A DNA stretch of 64,000 bases from Owenia fusiformis (Eukaryota; Annelida; Polychaeta; Sabellida; Oweniidae), in contig CAIIXF020000008.1 in assembly GCA_903813345.2 (NCBI GenBank), positions 27,386,822-27,450,821 on the forward strand, written 5' to 3'. A program made the position numbers and the translations under genes. Each line of letters starts with the position of its first letter. Position 1 is the first letter of the stretch. The notes under the pieces were generated by a model. It was not told the DNA's origin, ran no database searches, and was given only the letters and a program-made list of their open reading frames with translations. Positions 1-12,111 of the stretch are shown in pieces.

Positions 1-233
1 ATATATGCCTTCAAGTGTGCCTCATACAAAACTTCCTAAATAGGCCGATACAGAAAATGTCTCAGCGACATTCTACGAATTTCCTTTTTAGAAAAAGGGG
101 AGATAACTTTCCTACTCAAACGAATCAGTTCGCCTCGTGATTTACGACTCGTTTACAATGTTCTTTACAAAACATCGTTACTGTATTTCATTCTAATTTA
201 CCTACTTAAACAATTAGCCCGTTCTAATTGATA

Positions 234-239
234 TTTATT
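234..239 (-). terminator. candidate poly(A) signal of the GPCR gene
   Basis: AATAAA read on the minus strand, about 120 nt past the GPCR stop codon at 359-361. It is the nearest canonical hexamer downstream of the stop. The stretch 1-233 shows no coding signal. Transcript end is inferred only. Confidence 0.4.
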
Positions 240-358
240 TGGCCCACCCCGTATACACTGTTCACTTTAATGCTATAAATAATTAGTAAGAAGGTAAAAA
301 TATATGTGAATACGACTGTGTATTCACCTTGTAATAAATATAATACTTCAGCATTAAT

Positions 359-1399
359 TTAGTTAACGAGTAGATCATCAGGATTACTTTGAAGAAACCT
401 TTCCACTTCTTGTTCAGTTTCTAGACCCTTGGGAGATTTAACTTCGGATGGAAGTTTGTGTAGCAAAGAGGCAATGTCGTTTAAAATAGGAGTTACCGTC
501 TTTCTTAATGCTTTTGGTGTGTCATATTCACTAGAGTCGCCACCTTTCGGCGAAGCATTGTCATTTGGACCAGAATTGTCTTTAGGCGTGTCTTGAACTG
601 ATATATAATTGGGGTCGTTCATGACCTCATTTGCGACTAATAGAGCACCATTGTTGGTTTCTCTGTCATTGCAAGAGATTGCCTCTGTGCTGTCAATATT
701 TCCACAAGGTCTTTCACGTTCTGTTGCAACATTCACTTTATTATTTGGCTTATCAAAATAAGCTACGAGGTAATTCCCATTTACTTTCCCGTTAGATAAT
801 AATGGTTCATGCTCCATTCTTATTTTTTCTGCGTGGCCATCAGAGGTTAAATCCTTGACTATTTGGCCATTCCCTCCGCTCGAGCTTAGCCTGGACATTT
901 CAGGACTGGCTTGACTATCCGGACTTTGCGAGACATATTTTGGACGATGATTATTTAGTTTTGCTCCATTTCTTGCCTGTATGTGCAGCGAATGACTGTT
1001 GTATCTGATACTCGAACCTGCGTTTGACAGACGTTTAATTTCCGTTCGGTAGGACTTTGAAATATCTTCGTCACTCGCTGCTGAGAAGGCGTTTAAAACC
1101 CTATTTACTTTTGGTCCAAATCTCTTTTCGTCCAGTTTGAAGAAACATAGACAGCAAAAAATAATGCCTATGATCTCAACAAAACTTCTCCTAAATCGAT
1201 GTGACATCGTAGCATAAATAACAGGATTGACGCAACTGTTGAGGAACCCGCTGAAATGGATAGCGAGCATCGTAAAGATGAAGTTGGACTCTCGCATGAA
1301 GGTATTTGGATGTTGCACCTGACTGATGAATGTCACGAGATAAAACGGCGACCACGACAAACAGAATGTTGCAGCGACAACGATGATCATTTTGGCAAC
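359..1399 (-). CDS. Class A peptide-type GPCR, coding exon 3 (TM6, TM7, long C-tail)
   Basis: Last coding exon, about 346 residues (337-682 of the 682-residue model). The acceptor reads TTCCAG|GTTGCC at 1401/1399, so the exon starts in phase 0 with VAKM. TM6 (about 338-360) carries CLSWSP, a variant of the family CWxP motif with Ser before Trp. TM7 (about 375-398) carries NPVIY, followed by a basic helix 8 and a Cys-rich patch (FCCLC, about 417-421) that could be palmitoylated. The remaining tail of about 260 residues is hydrophilic and rich in Ser, Pro and Asp, which is long for the family; it ends DDLLVN. The open frame continues upstream to 1666, but that part is intron: it has no GPCR similarity and the acceptor matches exactly where TM6 begins. 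Class A peptide receptors signal through G proteins at the plasma membrane; the ligand cannot be read here. Confidence 0.93.
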   Translation of the reverse strand, partial: VAKMIIVVAATFCLSWSPFYLVTFISQVQHPNTFMRESNFIFTMLAIHFSGFLNSCVNPVIYATMSHRFRRSFVEIIGIIFCCLCFFKLDEKRFGPKVNRVLNAFSAASDEDISKSYRTEIKRLSNAGSSIRYNSHSLHIQARNGAKLNNHRPKYVSQSPDSQASPEMSRLSSSGGNGQIVKDLTSDGHAEKIRMEHEPLLSNGKVNGNYLVAYFDKPNNKVNVATERERPCGNIDSTEAISCNDRETNNGALLVANEVMNDPNYISVQDTPKDNSGPNDNASPKGGDSSEYDTPKALRKTVTPILNDIASLLHKLPSEVKSPKGLETEQEVERFLQSNPDDLLVN

Positions 1400-4146
1400 C
1401 TGGAACATATAGATATTGAAAATAATATTAAATGATTTAATATGTAAATATGCCACATGTCGCATTACAATAAGATTAATCCGAGGACAAACAGTATTGT
1501 TATAGGAGAGGAAGTGTAACAAAAATATAAAAACAGGAATAAAGTACACAATAGGAATACAATTACCAATACTTATAACATTGTCAAGTGCATTGTATGG
1601 TAGACGCTTTAACATAAATGACATCAGCCAAGTCTGACATATGGGTTTTTCAGCAAAACCTATCAATATAGGTGTTTATAAAGGCTTATTAGGTAGTTAC
1701 GGTAACATCTACAGGGGCAATAATTTAAATCAGCTTTAGAGGAAATAAATAAATTCCCGCTTGTAACATGATATAGGTTCTATGATTCGCTAGTAATAAC
1801 AGGAGACGATTCAAATCCTCACACTTATACAGTTGTGAAATATCTCTTGTCTATAAATCATATTGCTCTAGATGAAAAGATCCCTGGCAGTTAAATGGAT
1901 ACAGCCAGGAAATGGCGCTCAACAACCGCGTTCTTTTTAAGTTCTGTGCCTTGTATTCAGTAATCCAGATTAAAGCTTCCCCTCGTTTATCAGCTCTAAG
2001 ACCTGCTTGACATATTGGCATTAAGGAGACTTTTAATTCTATTACCCACCGACGTTAAAGGATGAAAAAGAAAAATACTGTTAAAGTTAATCCAAGAAGT
2101 GTTGTTGAGCAACAACGAGTTTAATCAGCATTACCTGATATAGTACATGATAAAACTTTCATCCATTAAGCCCTATCAACATGATTCCCACATCAGTGTG
2201 TATAGTACTTTAGTCCTAATTATTTTCATTAGAAAGTCTCAAATGATTTTGTACTTTAAGCGCCATTTGGGACTATTTAATCCATGGTTTGTCGAAAAGT
2301 CTTCCAGGGATAAGACAATGATTTCTTTTCAAGGCGAGAAAGTGCAAAAGTGTGACGACATTTATTAGCCACTTGGGCCATCATACCTAAATTATCGAAT
2401 GTCAGTTTTCTCCTATTCGAGGCCAAAGGGCTATTAAGGTCACACGGCATACCTGTCTTGTCAAAACAGTTGGTAATGTTTAAATTTTGAACATGTAGTA
2501 TTCTGACCAATGGACAGCTACATGCATACAAAATGATAAAAATATTTGACTTATAAAAATTTAACCAAATATTACGTTTTCCATCGTATTTGATTATCTA
2601 TAGAAATCTTGAACTGTCCCGCATAGCGTGAAAATTAGTTTTTGGTTCGAGTACCTAATAACCATTCAATTGCAAAACTTTCAAGAAATTATTACAGTTT
2701 TGGCCCAATGGGCAGTTTTTGGCCGTCCTGTAGTTTTGCAAGTTATGAAATCAGTTGAAGAGAGAGTTTATTGACAACGTTCCGATGTCCTTTAATTACA
2801 TTATGGAGCCTTTTGAGAGACGGCCGGTGCTCAGTAAAAAGAAAAATGTCAGAAATGATGCCTCAGGGAGATACGTCAAACAGAGAGATATAATTGATAA
2901 TCTGCTTCGAGTGTCCTGATTCAATTAATCACATACAGACGAATAACTTGTTATTATCCGAGTTATTAATGTTTGGTTGTTGTCGCCTTATAATACTAAA
3001 TTACATCTTTTAATTTAAGGCAAGTATATTCCGTTTGTACGTGTTAATAAATTGATGTATGGGGTATATTGTTGTGATATTAGGGATGCAATGGAGAAAG
3101 TGATGAATATATTTGATATACGATTACATATCAATTAAAACAGGTAAATTGCATTAGATGAAACTTGGCAAAATGACTTGTTTCAATTATTAGTACCAGT
3201 GTCGTGGTAAGGAGCTTGAATTCGGCAAATTAACACTCGGCATTAATTGTTAAGGCAAAACTAAAGCCAAAGAGGATATTATCCAATGGGACATTTTCCC
3301 GTTTTTTCACAATTTTAGCCCCCCCCCCTGAAAAGATGTTAGCCTGCGCACAGTCGAAAGTGAAGTCGAACGAATGCAAAGGGTAAAAAGATGTCCAAAC
3401 GTGCAAAGCACCCATGTCGCAGCACTCAAAATGAACGAGATGAGAAGATTCGGTCTGATTGATAATTTGTTCATTGTCAAGGAAAATGCAATTTGTCTAA
3501 ATAGCTCATTTTCAGCGATCTATTACAGAGTCCCAGCGGAAGCGTGTGATCTGCACTTTGTATGGCAAGGTCTAACTTCTTAATTATACCTGGCATATAT
3601 CTTCAGACGACCTTAACATTAATGTGTCATGGTCTATGTATTTCGCAAATAGCGCTATAGATGATTGTGGGTATTACAAATGGCAACAGTGTCTCACAGA
3701 GTTAATCCAGCTGAAACTTGGTGGCGAATAGTTTCATAATGTTACAACAGATATGTATACTGTCACCAATCTGCATATTATTGTATGTTGGAACACAAAG
3801 TGCATATCATTGTATGTTGGGTAGGCATTAATGTTGTCACTAAAGCATGTTTACGACAAAAACAGCTCATCCAAGCGCACTAATTAGATTGATACCCGGG
3901 GAGAAAACTCATTGAAATATTACGCAATTCATTTGTTCCGCGGTCATACAAAAATACAGCCTAAAAGCCATACTATGAACTGTTGAACTTTATTTCACGC
4001 TCCATACAAGGCCTGACACATTTTACAAATCCCCCGGGCTTATATATTAGTGATTTCTTTAGTAACTTTCTTATAAAAAAACAAATCTCAAAGATTACAT
4101 TCACCATGTCCTTTTTGTTAAATGAATGTCAACTTGACTGTTACAA

Positions 4147-4745
4147 TCATATGAATAAGCGAGGCAAATATAAATAAGTGAGGCAAATATAAATAGGCGA
4201 AGGAAATGAGTAAGTGAGGCAAATATAAATAGGTGAAGCAAATATAAATAGGCGAAGCAAATAAATAAGTGAGGCAAATATAAATAGGTGAAGCAAATAT
4301 AAATAGGCGAAGCAAATAAATAAGTGAGGCAAATATAAATAAGTGAGGCAAATATAAATAGGCGAAGCAAATGAATAAGTGAGGCAAATATAAATAGGTG
4401 AAGCAAATATAAATAGGCGAAGCAAATGAATAAGTGAGGCAAATATAAATAAGTGAGGCAAATATAAATAGGCGAAGGAAATGAGTAAGTGAGGCAAATA
4501 TAGATAGGCGAAGCAAATAAATAAGTGAGGCAAATATAAATAGGTTAAGCAAATACGAATAGGCGAAGCAAATAAATAAGTGAGGCAAATATAAATAGGT
4601 GAAGCAAATATTAATAGGCGAAGCAAATAAATAAGTGAGGCAAATATAGATAGGTGAAGCAAATAAACAAGTGAGGCAAATATAGATAGGTGAAGCAAAT
4701 AAATAAATGAGGCAAATATAAGTAGGTGAGGCGAATAGGCAATGG
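4147..4745. repeat. 17-bp minisatellite with higher-order structure
   Basis: About 600 bp of a 16-17 bp unit, with variants such as ATAAGTGAGGCAAATAT and AATAGGTGAAGCAAAT, combined into larger mixed blocks. The minus strand has no stop in any frame of the unit, so long Leu/Ile/Phe/Tyr-rich frames (113-204 codons) run through it. They are repeat artefacts: the same unit is read in all three frames and no promoter, splice site or conserved domain is seen. Confidence 0.93.
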
Positions 4746-5588
4746 GCGAAAAAACGAGCAATCCCAGAACTAAAAAATAAAATTTATGTAAGTCAAGATC
4801 CCCTCAGGAGGGTTGGAAATTAAATTGCGAATATGACCATCCTCTTCCTCTGCTTTATTAGCTTACTATCCCTTATAGTCTGGCGGCATTTGTAGTTTGA
4901 GCGACACGTCAACGATTTATTAAAAAGAACATCATTTCCTAGCTCAGGTTTCTATTATCTAACTTGTTTTCAACTTTGTTTCAACTTGTAGGTCTGATCA
5001 TCCCGATGTGCATTTTTGAACATCTTATTATCCTGGTAATAAGATCATTGTTTAATCTTTATAATTACATGTATTTACATTGAACCATGACAAGAGAATA
5101 TCTCGTCGATCATGGTTTAATTTTACATTTTGTTGTTGCCAGGACTTCTCCAATGAAAGTTGGTCTGAATAATCTTTCATCTTTAGATGAATAAAAACCC
5201 TGAACACTGAAATAAATCATTCAAAATTCAATTTGGCCTGGCTTCTTGCTATTATTCAACCCTTATACCGTACTTATATTTAGTTCATCAATTTTATCGA
5301 TAATTAAAAATCTTCAAACGGTCGCAAATTGATCGCACCTTGCAAAAATGAAAATAACAAAGAGAAATAATTATGGATTTTTTTTCGACTAAATAAAACG
5401 TCCATGTTAAGTGTATAAATCCACGTCCATCTTAAGTGAATAATCATAAAAACACAATCGTGTTTCAATAAAATCTCTCGACAGTTTTGACCACATTTTA
5501 AAGCACACTCGACAAATCATTTTTCAGACCGGACATTTGTCGAGTGTCGAGTGCTGGCGAGTATATCCAACACTGACAATGATGATAC

Positions 5589-5873
5589 CAGGGGCGGATC
5601 TGGGAACCAACAAGGGGGGGGGGGGGCCCAAACTTCTTGTCTGATAAAAAAATGTCCGCGCTTGCGCGAAAAAATTTTTTAGGCCCCTAAAACCAAAATT
5701 TGGGCCCAAATTTTGAAATTTTGAGGCCCATTTATGACCAAAAAGGACCACTTTTTGGGGCCACAAGGCCTTTTTTTGCTCAAAAATTTTTTTGGGCCCA
5801 ATTTTTTTTTTCTGGGCCCACCCGAGGGGGGGGGGGCCCGGGCCCCTGGGCCCCCCCCCCATATCCGCCAGTG
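5589..5873. mobile_element. G-rich inverted-repeat element, CA...TG ends, 6-bp target duplication
   Basis: The left end is CAGGGGCGGATCTGGG and the right end read inward is CACTGGCGGATATGGG. It is flanked on both sides by TGATAC (5583-5588 and 5874-5879). The interior has long G/C runs and no coding capacity; a 159-codon frame across it is composed of the element's Pro/Gly/Lys-rich low-complexity sequence. It belongs with the elements at 7119, 31924 and 50094. Confidence 0.8.
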
Positions 5874-6399
5874 TGATACATTTGGAGGACATTAATACAC
5901 TGTGCACATGAATGGTATGTTGGACAATCATTAAAATTGTCACTTCATAGGACGGTGTCAGTTTGTAAAAATGTTGAACATTAATACCATATCTCCAGAG
6001 CATAAAGAAACAAGGGATTTAGAGACAATCGGACACTGATAGAGATATAGATTTAATCACCTGAGATTTGTAAGATGAGTAGATAATCTACCATAATCTA
6101 CCATAAATGGTCTATTCTGATTGTATTTCCGATATCGACCGGTGAATAAGATGTTTAGTTGTCATCGAAATGAAATAATTAAACTTCATCTTTTATTGAG
6201 GCAGTCAATATAATCAGACCGTTCGCTATTATAAAATGTTAAACGCCTTATTTAATTTTCAATAAACCTAAAAGAAATCGTAATTGTTAAAAACATAACA
6301 TTACTTATGGCTTATCAAACAGCACAAAAATTATCCGTCAGTCACCAAAATAATTAATTCAATTCAACTCCTACCTACCAATAGGTATGCCATCTTTTA

Positions 6400-7435
6400 G
6401 CCTATACTAGTTGTACCTAAAATATCGCTTGATATATGTTGTAGACAAGCTACAAGAGTCTAGTACGTCATTGGCTGTCCGCAAGAGAGGCTAATGCGTC
6501 ATAGGCTATCTGGTATGAGTCTAGTATGCTATAATCACCGACAGGGAAGTGATGTATGTCATAGCAAATCTATGGGGAATCTCGGTCTGTCCTCCCCACC
6601 CAAAGAAAACTTCTTTTGCCTTAGGATACCCACAGAAACTTTTCTTTGCCATTGTCTTACATAAAGAAAACAACACATTGCGTAGGAAAGTTTTGTATGA
6701 GCCTAGGTACAAGAAATATGTGTATGTCATAGCCTACTTGCCTACATGCAAGTCGACCAAAGAGTAACTTCAAGAAAATTTAGTCTGTTCATAGTTAACA
6801 TTCAGGAAAGTTTGGTCTGTCCATAGTTTACATTTAGGAAAGTTTGGTCTGTCATAGCCAACCTACACGGAAGTAGGAATATTTGAAGAGGAAAATATAC
6901 CTGCAAAAAGTTCTGAATGTCATATACCAACAGGAAAATATATTTTGTCATACTATATGATAGTCTACCTTCAGGAACATTTTTTCTGTTATAGTCTATC
7001 TTCAAGAAAGTCTGGTCTGTCCATAGTCTACTTTCTGGAAAGTTTGGTCTGTCTTAGCCTACTTATACTTATTCTACCTAGTCATAGTCTATTCACAGGA
7101 AAGTATGGTTTGTCATAGCAGGCCCGTAGCCAGGATTTGCCAAGGGGGGGGGGGGGGGGGGGGTTCAGTTTTCAAAAATTTCCAGGGGGGGTTCACATTT
7201 GACAATTTTGGCCCAAATATGGCTAAAATTACTTGAGAAGTGCTCAAAATGGTGAAAAACTGCATGATTTTGAAAGAATTTTTGGCCAGGGGGGGGGGTT
7301 CGCCCGAACCCTGCGAACCCCCCCTGGCTACGGGCCTGCATAGTCTACCTCCAGGAAACAATATGGTTAACCTACCCACGGGAAAGTTTGGCCTGTCCAA
7401 TCATTTAATCTACATACATAGAAGTATGCCAGCTT
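6400..7435. repeat. Degenerate tandem array (about 35-45 bp unit)
   Basis: Many diverged copies of a phrase close to CATAGTCTACATTCAGGAAA followed by GTTTGGTCTGT. Spacing is irregular. It is interrupted by the element at 7119-7338: the array phrase resumes directly after the right target duplication. No coding capacity is supported. Confidence 0.75.
7119..7338. mobile_element. Inverted-repeat element, CA...TG ends, 5-bp target duplication CATAG
   Basis: Both ends read inward begin CAGGCCCGTAGCCAGG. Target duplications CATAG lie at 7114-7118 and 7339-7343. The interior contains a G run at about 7145-7163 and no coding capacity. It is inserted within the degenerate array at 6400-7435, so it is younger than the array. 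Confidence 0.85.
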
Positions 7436-7481
7436 AACTATAGCAAAGTATGGTTGGATAATAGAACAGGCATTGGCTCAC

Positions 7482-7908
7482 CTTCCGTTTACTCTCCTCT
7501 TTCTTCACCACACTGGACCCTCTCCTACACAACTTCATATTATTGGAGCCATATATGGGTTCCAACAAACACACCGCTATCCTTATACATGTCGCCGTGA
7601 TGACGATCAACGGGATCAAATAGATCACCGCAAACAAGAAATAGAAATATCCTTTGCGAAATGTCCCAGTTTCCAATTCTGTAATATTCTGTCCGTACAT
7701 CCAACGATCGATGTCGTCAAAGCGATCCTGGCAGATTTTCAGCGTTATTCGGCCATGGGAGCCCTCCATTGCGAATGTCTGGCTGGCATTAAACACATAG
7801 GGGACTGCTACGATCAGGGGGACGATCCATGTGGCCGCTAGGATCTTGCGCGTCTTTGATTTGGTGTGAATGGTGTATGCGTTCAATGGGTAGATGATGG
7901 AGTAATAC
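7482..7908 (-). CDS. Class A peptide-type GPCR, coding exon 2 (TM4, TM5)
   Basis: Middle coding exon, 142 codons plus the last base of the split Arg codon. The acceptor GCAG|GTATTAC at 7909/7908 supplies the G that completes AG|G, giving ER-YY at the end of TM3, where most family members have DRY. The exon encodes intracellular loop 2 (residues 195-213), TM4 (about 214-233, with Trp221 and Pro224), extracellular loop 2 with Cys253 (expected disulfide to Cys169), TM5 (about 282-306, with Pro293) and the start of loop 3. The donor is AAG|GTGAGC at 7482/7481, phase 0. Phases and lengths fit the flanking exons exactly. The open frame continues at both ends, but the splice sites and loss of similarity set the limits. 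Confidence 0.93.
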
Positions 7909-8106
7909 CTGCAATCACAGAAGAAACAGACATTGAAATCAACATTCATTGAACAGATGATGGAGTCATACATGCCATTATCTGTGATCGATATGCCATT
8001 TACGCCCAGTAGATGAATGATGGAGTTATACCTAAATACGTGCCATCATACAGTATATAGAGCTCGAGGTTATTTGATGGGAAGTTTTTGATACAGGGTA
8101 TATCTG

Positions 8107-8275
8107 AGGGAAATATAATATATCTACCCGAGTGACCGTAGGGACCGAGGGTTGATATATTATATTTACCGAGGGAAAATAGCACCGTACGAAATTCCCG
8201 GGAATTGCTGATGAGCGGGTGATAGACATATATCTCCCGCTCACCTCAGCGGGAGATATATATATCACTCGCTCA
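8107..8275. repeat. Two adjacent hairpins
   Basis: The first palindrome pairs GGGAAATATAATATATC (from 8108) with its complement ending near 8170. The second pairs arms around GAGCGGGTGATAGACATATA and its complement, ending near 8275. A G+C-containing spacer with ACCGAGGG phrases separates the arms of the first. This looks like foldback-element remains; no coding content. Confidence 0.6.
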
Positions 8276-9979
8276 CTTCAGATATCAACTATATTCCCAT
8301 ATGTTATCTACCTATAACACTACTAAGTATGGGATAAAGGTGACATATACAGTATATGCTCTTGTAGATAAATGATTGAAACACGTAATTCAACATTTGT
8401 TTACCTAGTCCTGATAGCTGAAAATTGTATGGAACTCACATAACACACATTTTGGGAGCCCATTTTAAAAAGATGAAACACAATAGATATATTATGATTT
8501 AATCTTTAAACAGCTTGGTCTAGCTTCTTTAAAAGAGAGTTGGAATCATTACTGAGCCCATGGGCCTTAGCTGTAGGGTAGGTAGCATTATAAGAATCCA
8601 AAGGGGCAACTTATAATATTATACTATTGTATTAGAAAAACAACTAATCGTCAACTGATCATGAGTATTTCCTTTCCTTCACTTGTATGTTCTATTCACA
8701 ACATTGTAGCATCACCAAATATTTTTTTCATAAATCTTTCGTTTAATATTTCATTTATCAAACTTTTATTTACAGGTGCACTTATCTGATTTAATAACGA
8801 TTGATGCGTTAATCCATAATCAAATTACAAATAAATGTCGAGAAGAAAACAATTAATAGCAATTTCAATAAATTAAGATTTATCGTTCTTTACAGTTGAC
8901 AATAAATCTCATTCCGATGGTTATTATTTCTTGCACATTTAGCACGAACAATTCGATTTTTAATTTGCAATATCACTTTGCCTGATTTAAGCGTTTTCCA
9001 AAATATTGGCTACAATAAAAATGCATTAGTATGGCTCTTAGTCGGAAGCAGTGGCCATTAAGTGGAAAAATGGTGCCGTTACCAGTTTATGGAACATTAT
9101 ATCAAAGTTCAATTATGCGGAGAGAAAGTAACTGAATTACTATGGAAATGAGTTTGTTTCATCGTGCTCTGATAACCAGTCTTGAAGACGTATATAATGT
9201 CATAAAATATTGAAATTAAGCGGTTTGATGTTGAGTTAATTTTATATTTAGAGATATCGCCCACTATTTGAAATTTTAATGGTCATTCCAGACGCTCTAC
9301 AAAGACCTGAATCATCAAAATCCATTATCATTAAATTATTATAAAGCACCGATTACCCCATAAAAAGCAACCAGCGCGCGATTATCAGTACTTCATATCG
9401 GAAAGGTGATATTGACATACAATGACTAATATGGGCATAGATTTACAGAGTGTCCGAAAAATAATTGCTTATTGTAACTTGAAAAGTATTCTTCCATAAC
9501 GCCCTTATGTAGAGTTTATAAATCTTTCTTTCAAGGTATTGTATTTGATCAACTTTAATTTGAAATAAAAAAAGATACTGACATTGATAAATGATGAAGA
9601 TTTATGTATTTTTAGGCCATGGTATCTATTCCAGAATAATCCGTGCTTCTCTGGCGCAGACATGTCAACTTAACTTTTCAACCCTATGACACTGATATTT
9701 TGCAATGCTATTGTTGACATGTTTAGGAAAACCATTGACACGTTTAGGAAAATCATTGTGACAGAAGCATTGATATCAATACATTCACTTTAAACAAAAT
9801 GTTTCTGTGCTAGTGGGTTTCCTGCAATACAATCATGATCGCACCATAGATAAAATGCATTCTCCGTAGAATCAAAAAATCAAAGCCTGGAGAGGTACTT
9901 TTTTTTACATCATGATGTATTTTCATATACACACTGACCGGCTGTTCAAATCAAGGCATATTTTGATATATAATATATA

Positions 9980-10062
9980 ACCAGGATGGCCGAGTGGTTA
10001 AGGCGTTGGACTTAAGTTCCAATGGGCGAATGCCCGCGTGGGTTCGAACCCCACTCCTGGTA
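9980..10062 (+). tRNA. tRNA-Leu (anticodon UAA)
   Basis: An 83-nt tRNA with a 7-bp acceptor stem (ACCAGGA with TCCTGGT), D arm GGCCGAGTGGTTAAGGC, anticodon stem TTGGA/TCCAA around the loop CTTAAGT (anticodon TAA, reading Leu UUA), a long class II variable arm GGGCGAATGCCCGC typical of Leu, and T arm GTGGGTTCGAACCCCAC. The discriminator base is A, as expected for Leu. A T4 run about 5 nt downstream fits RNA polymerase III termination. A box and B box are intact and there is no intron. It lies inside GPCR intron 1, antisense to that gene. Confidence 0.96.
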
Positions 10063-10616
10063 ATACTTTTATGTGTAAATATTTAGTAGAATGAAACAAA
10101 GCTGAAGGTCAACTCGTGTAAAACAATATTTTCTTGGTCATGAACCACATCATACAGTATCCTGGAAGTAAATTAATCACCTACTTTCGACAGTATTTTA
10201 TTTGAAAAACTTTTGATCCGTATAATTACAGGATATCGAACCTTACGATGTATGATCAAGGTCATGAAGATCACTTATCCAGAAAAATCTACAAAAACTA
10301 CCGGCGAATTCCTTTCAAGCAACTTGTATATAAAATATTTTATCTTTATGCCCGATCTGCTCCCAGGGCCCGACAAATTGCACTGAAAGCTTTAGGAGCC
10401 AATTAAACAGATACTTAAACAAGTTTCTGCGGTTAGATACAGACCACTGGAGAACTAGACACCTGTTTTCACCAACTACTTCACCCACTCTACCTGCAAA
10501 ATCGTTTCATTAATAAGATCTTCAAATACTTTTTTGAAGAATCGGGTCTGAATATCGAGGTTATTCAATAGTATAGTTTCTAAATAAAGCTGACATAATA
10601 GATGTCACCTTTGTTC

Positions 10617-10858
10617 ATCTTGGGCCAACCTTCCATTGAGTTCTATGCTAAAAGCTTGCAATAGTCACTTAATTTCATGATTTATCAAAGATTGTTAGTT
10701 AAATCTGTCTGAAATTTGAATGACATGGCTATTAAATGACCCTGTCAATGAACATATTGTGATTAAACATGAAAATGTTGGTTGTCATACGATTAAACCA
10801 TGGTTTTAAAGAATTTTAGCATAACATCAATGGAGCTTTGGCCCAAGTTTTTTTAAAA
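10617..10858. mobile_element. Small palindromic element (MITE-like)
   Basis: The left arm with CTTGGGCCAACCTTCCATTG and TTCTATGCTAAAAGC pairs with right-arm sequence containing TTTTAGCATAACATCAATGG and GGCCCAAG. The arms are about 45 bp with mismatches around a 150-bp centre. Outer boundaries and target duplication are not resolved. Confidence 0.6.
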
Positions 10859-12001
10859 TGTCATGGAGAATGATTTAAATGACATAAATGTGTAAATCAA
10901 AGCTATTATTGTAGGAAACATATCACTGAATTCAAATATGCTATTAAAAAGAAAGAAAAGTAAGTCATTAGAGGTAAAATGTGCAAATCTCTTAAAATCT
11001 CATGAAAAAACGAGAATTAGCGAGATTTCAAAATCATTTAGAAACTCCTCTATTGATTTAACGCATAATGGTATTGAATACCCAGAGCCAGAAAACATCG
11101 ACTAATTATATATCGATTGTCGAAAATGTAAGTCATGTAAAATACCTTCAAAATTATTACTTTCACTTTGACTGTTTGATTATTGCACTTTATCCTTAGT
11201 CAGTATTAATAGTAGCGCTTTATAATGTATATTACATTATTCTACGAAAATGGGTAAATACATTCAAAATCTTTTCAGGTCAAAAAAAATAAAACTCAGA
11301 ACATCTTACCGATCAAATTCAACTCGTTACGCCTTTTAAAACACAATATTTGGTTCGATTGATGGATCTAAAATAACTTTTCATCACTTTTTACAAGAAA
11401 GCATATTTGGCCTTCTCCGGGGCCTTCTCCAGGTTCAGTTGGGCGATGGTGTCACCAAATATATCGTGTGCGCTATGAAGATGCACCCAGTGGTGTATGC
11501 TACTGACACAAATAGACAGGGTCTAGCAAACGTTTTTTATTCGAAGGTTGTAGAACCTTCCGATGCCCTTGTTCTTTCCGTACAAGATATTATTATTGCA
11601 TATCTTGTGTTGTATTGTTCAGAAATACATATTCATGAGTTCATATGATTATTGACATGGTATACCTTTTTATTCTTATTTGTTCTTTAGTGAAGTTAAA
11701 CATATTACATGAGGATTAGCTTCATCCCGAAAATGAACCCTAATATAAATCATCAGATTCAACATTCCACGTTTTTGACAATTTAAAGTTTCATATCACC
11801 TCTTATAACTTCATTTTTGTGTGTGAGAAAAATCATGAACCGAAAAGACTGAAAAAACTGCAATGGAATTTGTAAATTTCATTTGCCTTTTGTATTTGGC
11901 ATTGGGTAAATTTGAAAAATAATTAACTTAACATGGATGTTGCAAACTCCATACATTATAACTGACTTATAAAGTTTTAGTATTATAACGACCCGAGGGC
12001 G

Positions 12002-12111
12002 CCTCTGGGCAGCTGTAGTGTAACCTGCCAGATAAAAAACAAATTCAATGACCCGTATGGGGATCGAACCCAGGGCATCCGGTTTAAATTCTGATGCTCA
12101 ACCGCTGAGCC
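12002..12111 (-). mobile_element. tRNA-derived SINE
   Basis: Read on the minus strand it starts GGCTCAGCGGTTGAGC (A-box region) and has a perfect B box, GGTTCGATCCC, 35-45 nt later, then a non-tRNA tail. The flanks carry ATAACGA at 11995-12001 and 12112-12118, a plausible target duplication. The first and last seven bases of a tRNA do not pair, so this is not a functional tRNA. Confidence 0.6.

Larger units (their letters stand above)
1400..7481 (-). other. GPCR intron 2 (6.1 kb)
   Basis: Bounded by the donor AAG|GTGAGC at 7482/7481 and the acceptor TTCCAG at 1403-1400. Contents listed separately are the 17-bp minisatellite (4147-4745), the G-rich inverted-repeat elements at 5589-5873 and 7119-7338, and the degenerate array around 6400-7435. 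In 1400-4140 and 4750-5580 I see AT-rich sequence without gene-like open frames. A short hairpin with arms near CACTCGACAAAT lies around 5503-5555. Confidence 0.85.

Noticed and set aside
4101-4761. Three long hydrophobic minus-strand frames that look like membrane proteins
   Set aside because: All three frames translate the same 17-bp repeat; no gene structure supports any of them.
5524-6003. 159-codon minus-strand frame with Gly/Pro-rich middle
   Set aside because: It reads through the G-rich inverted-repeat element at 5589-5873.
7473-7841. 122-codon plus-strand frame
   Set aside because: Antisense to GPCR exon 2.
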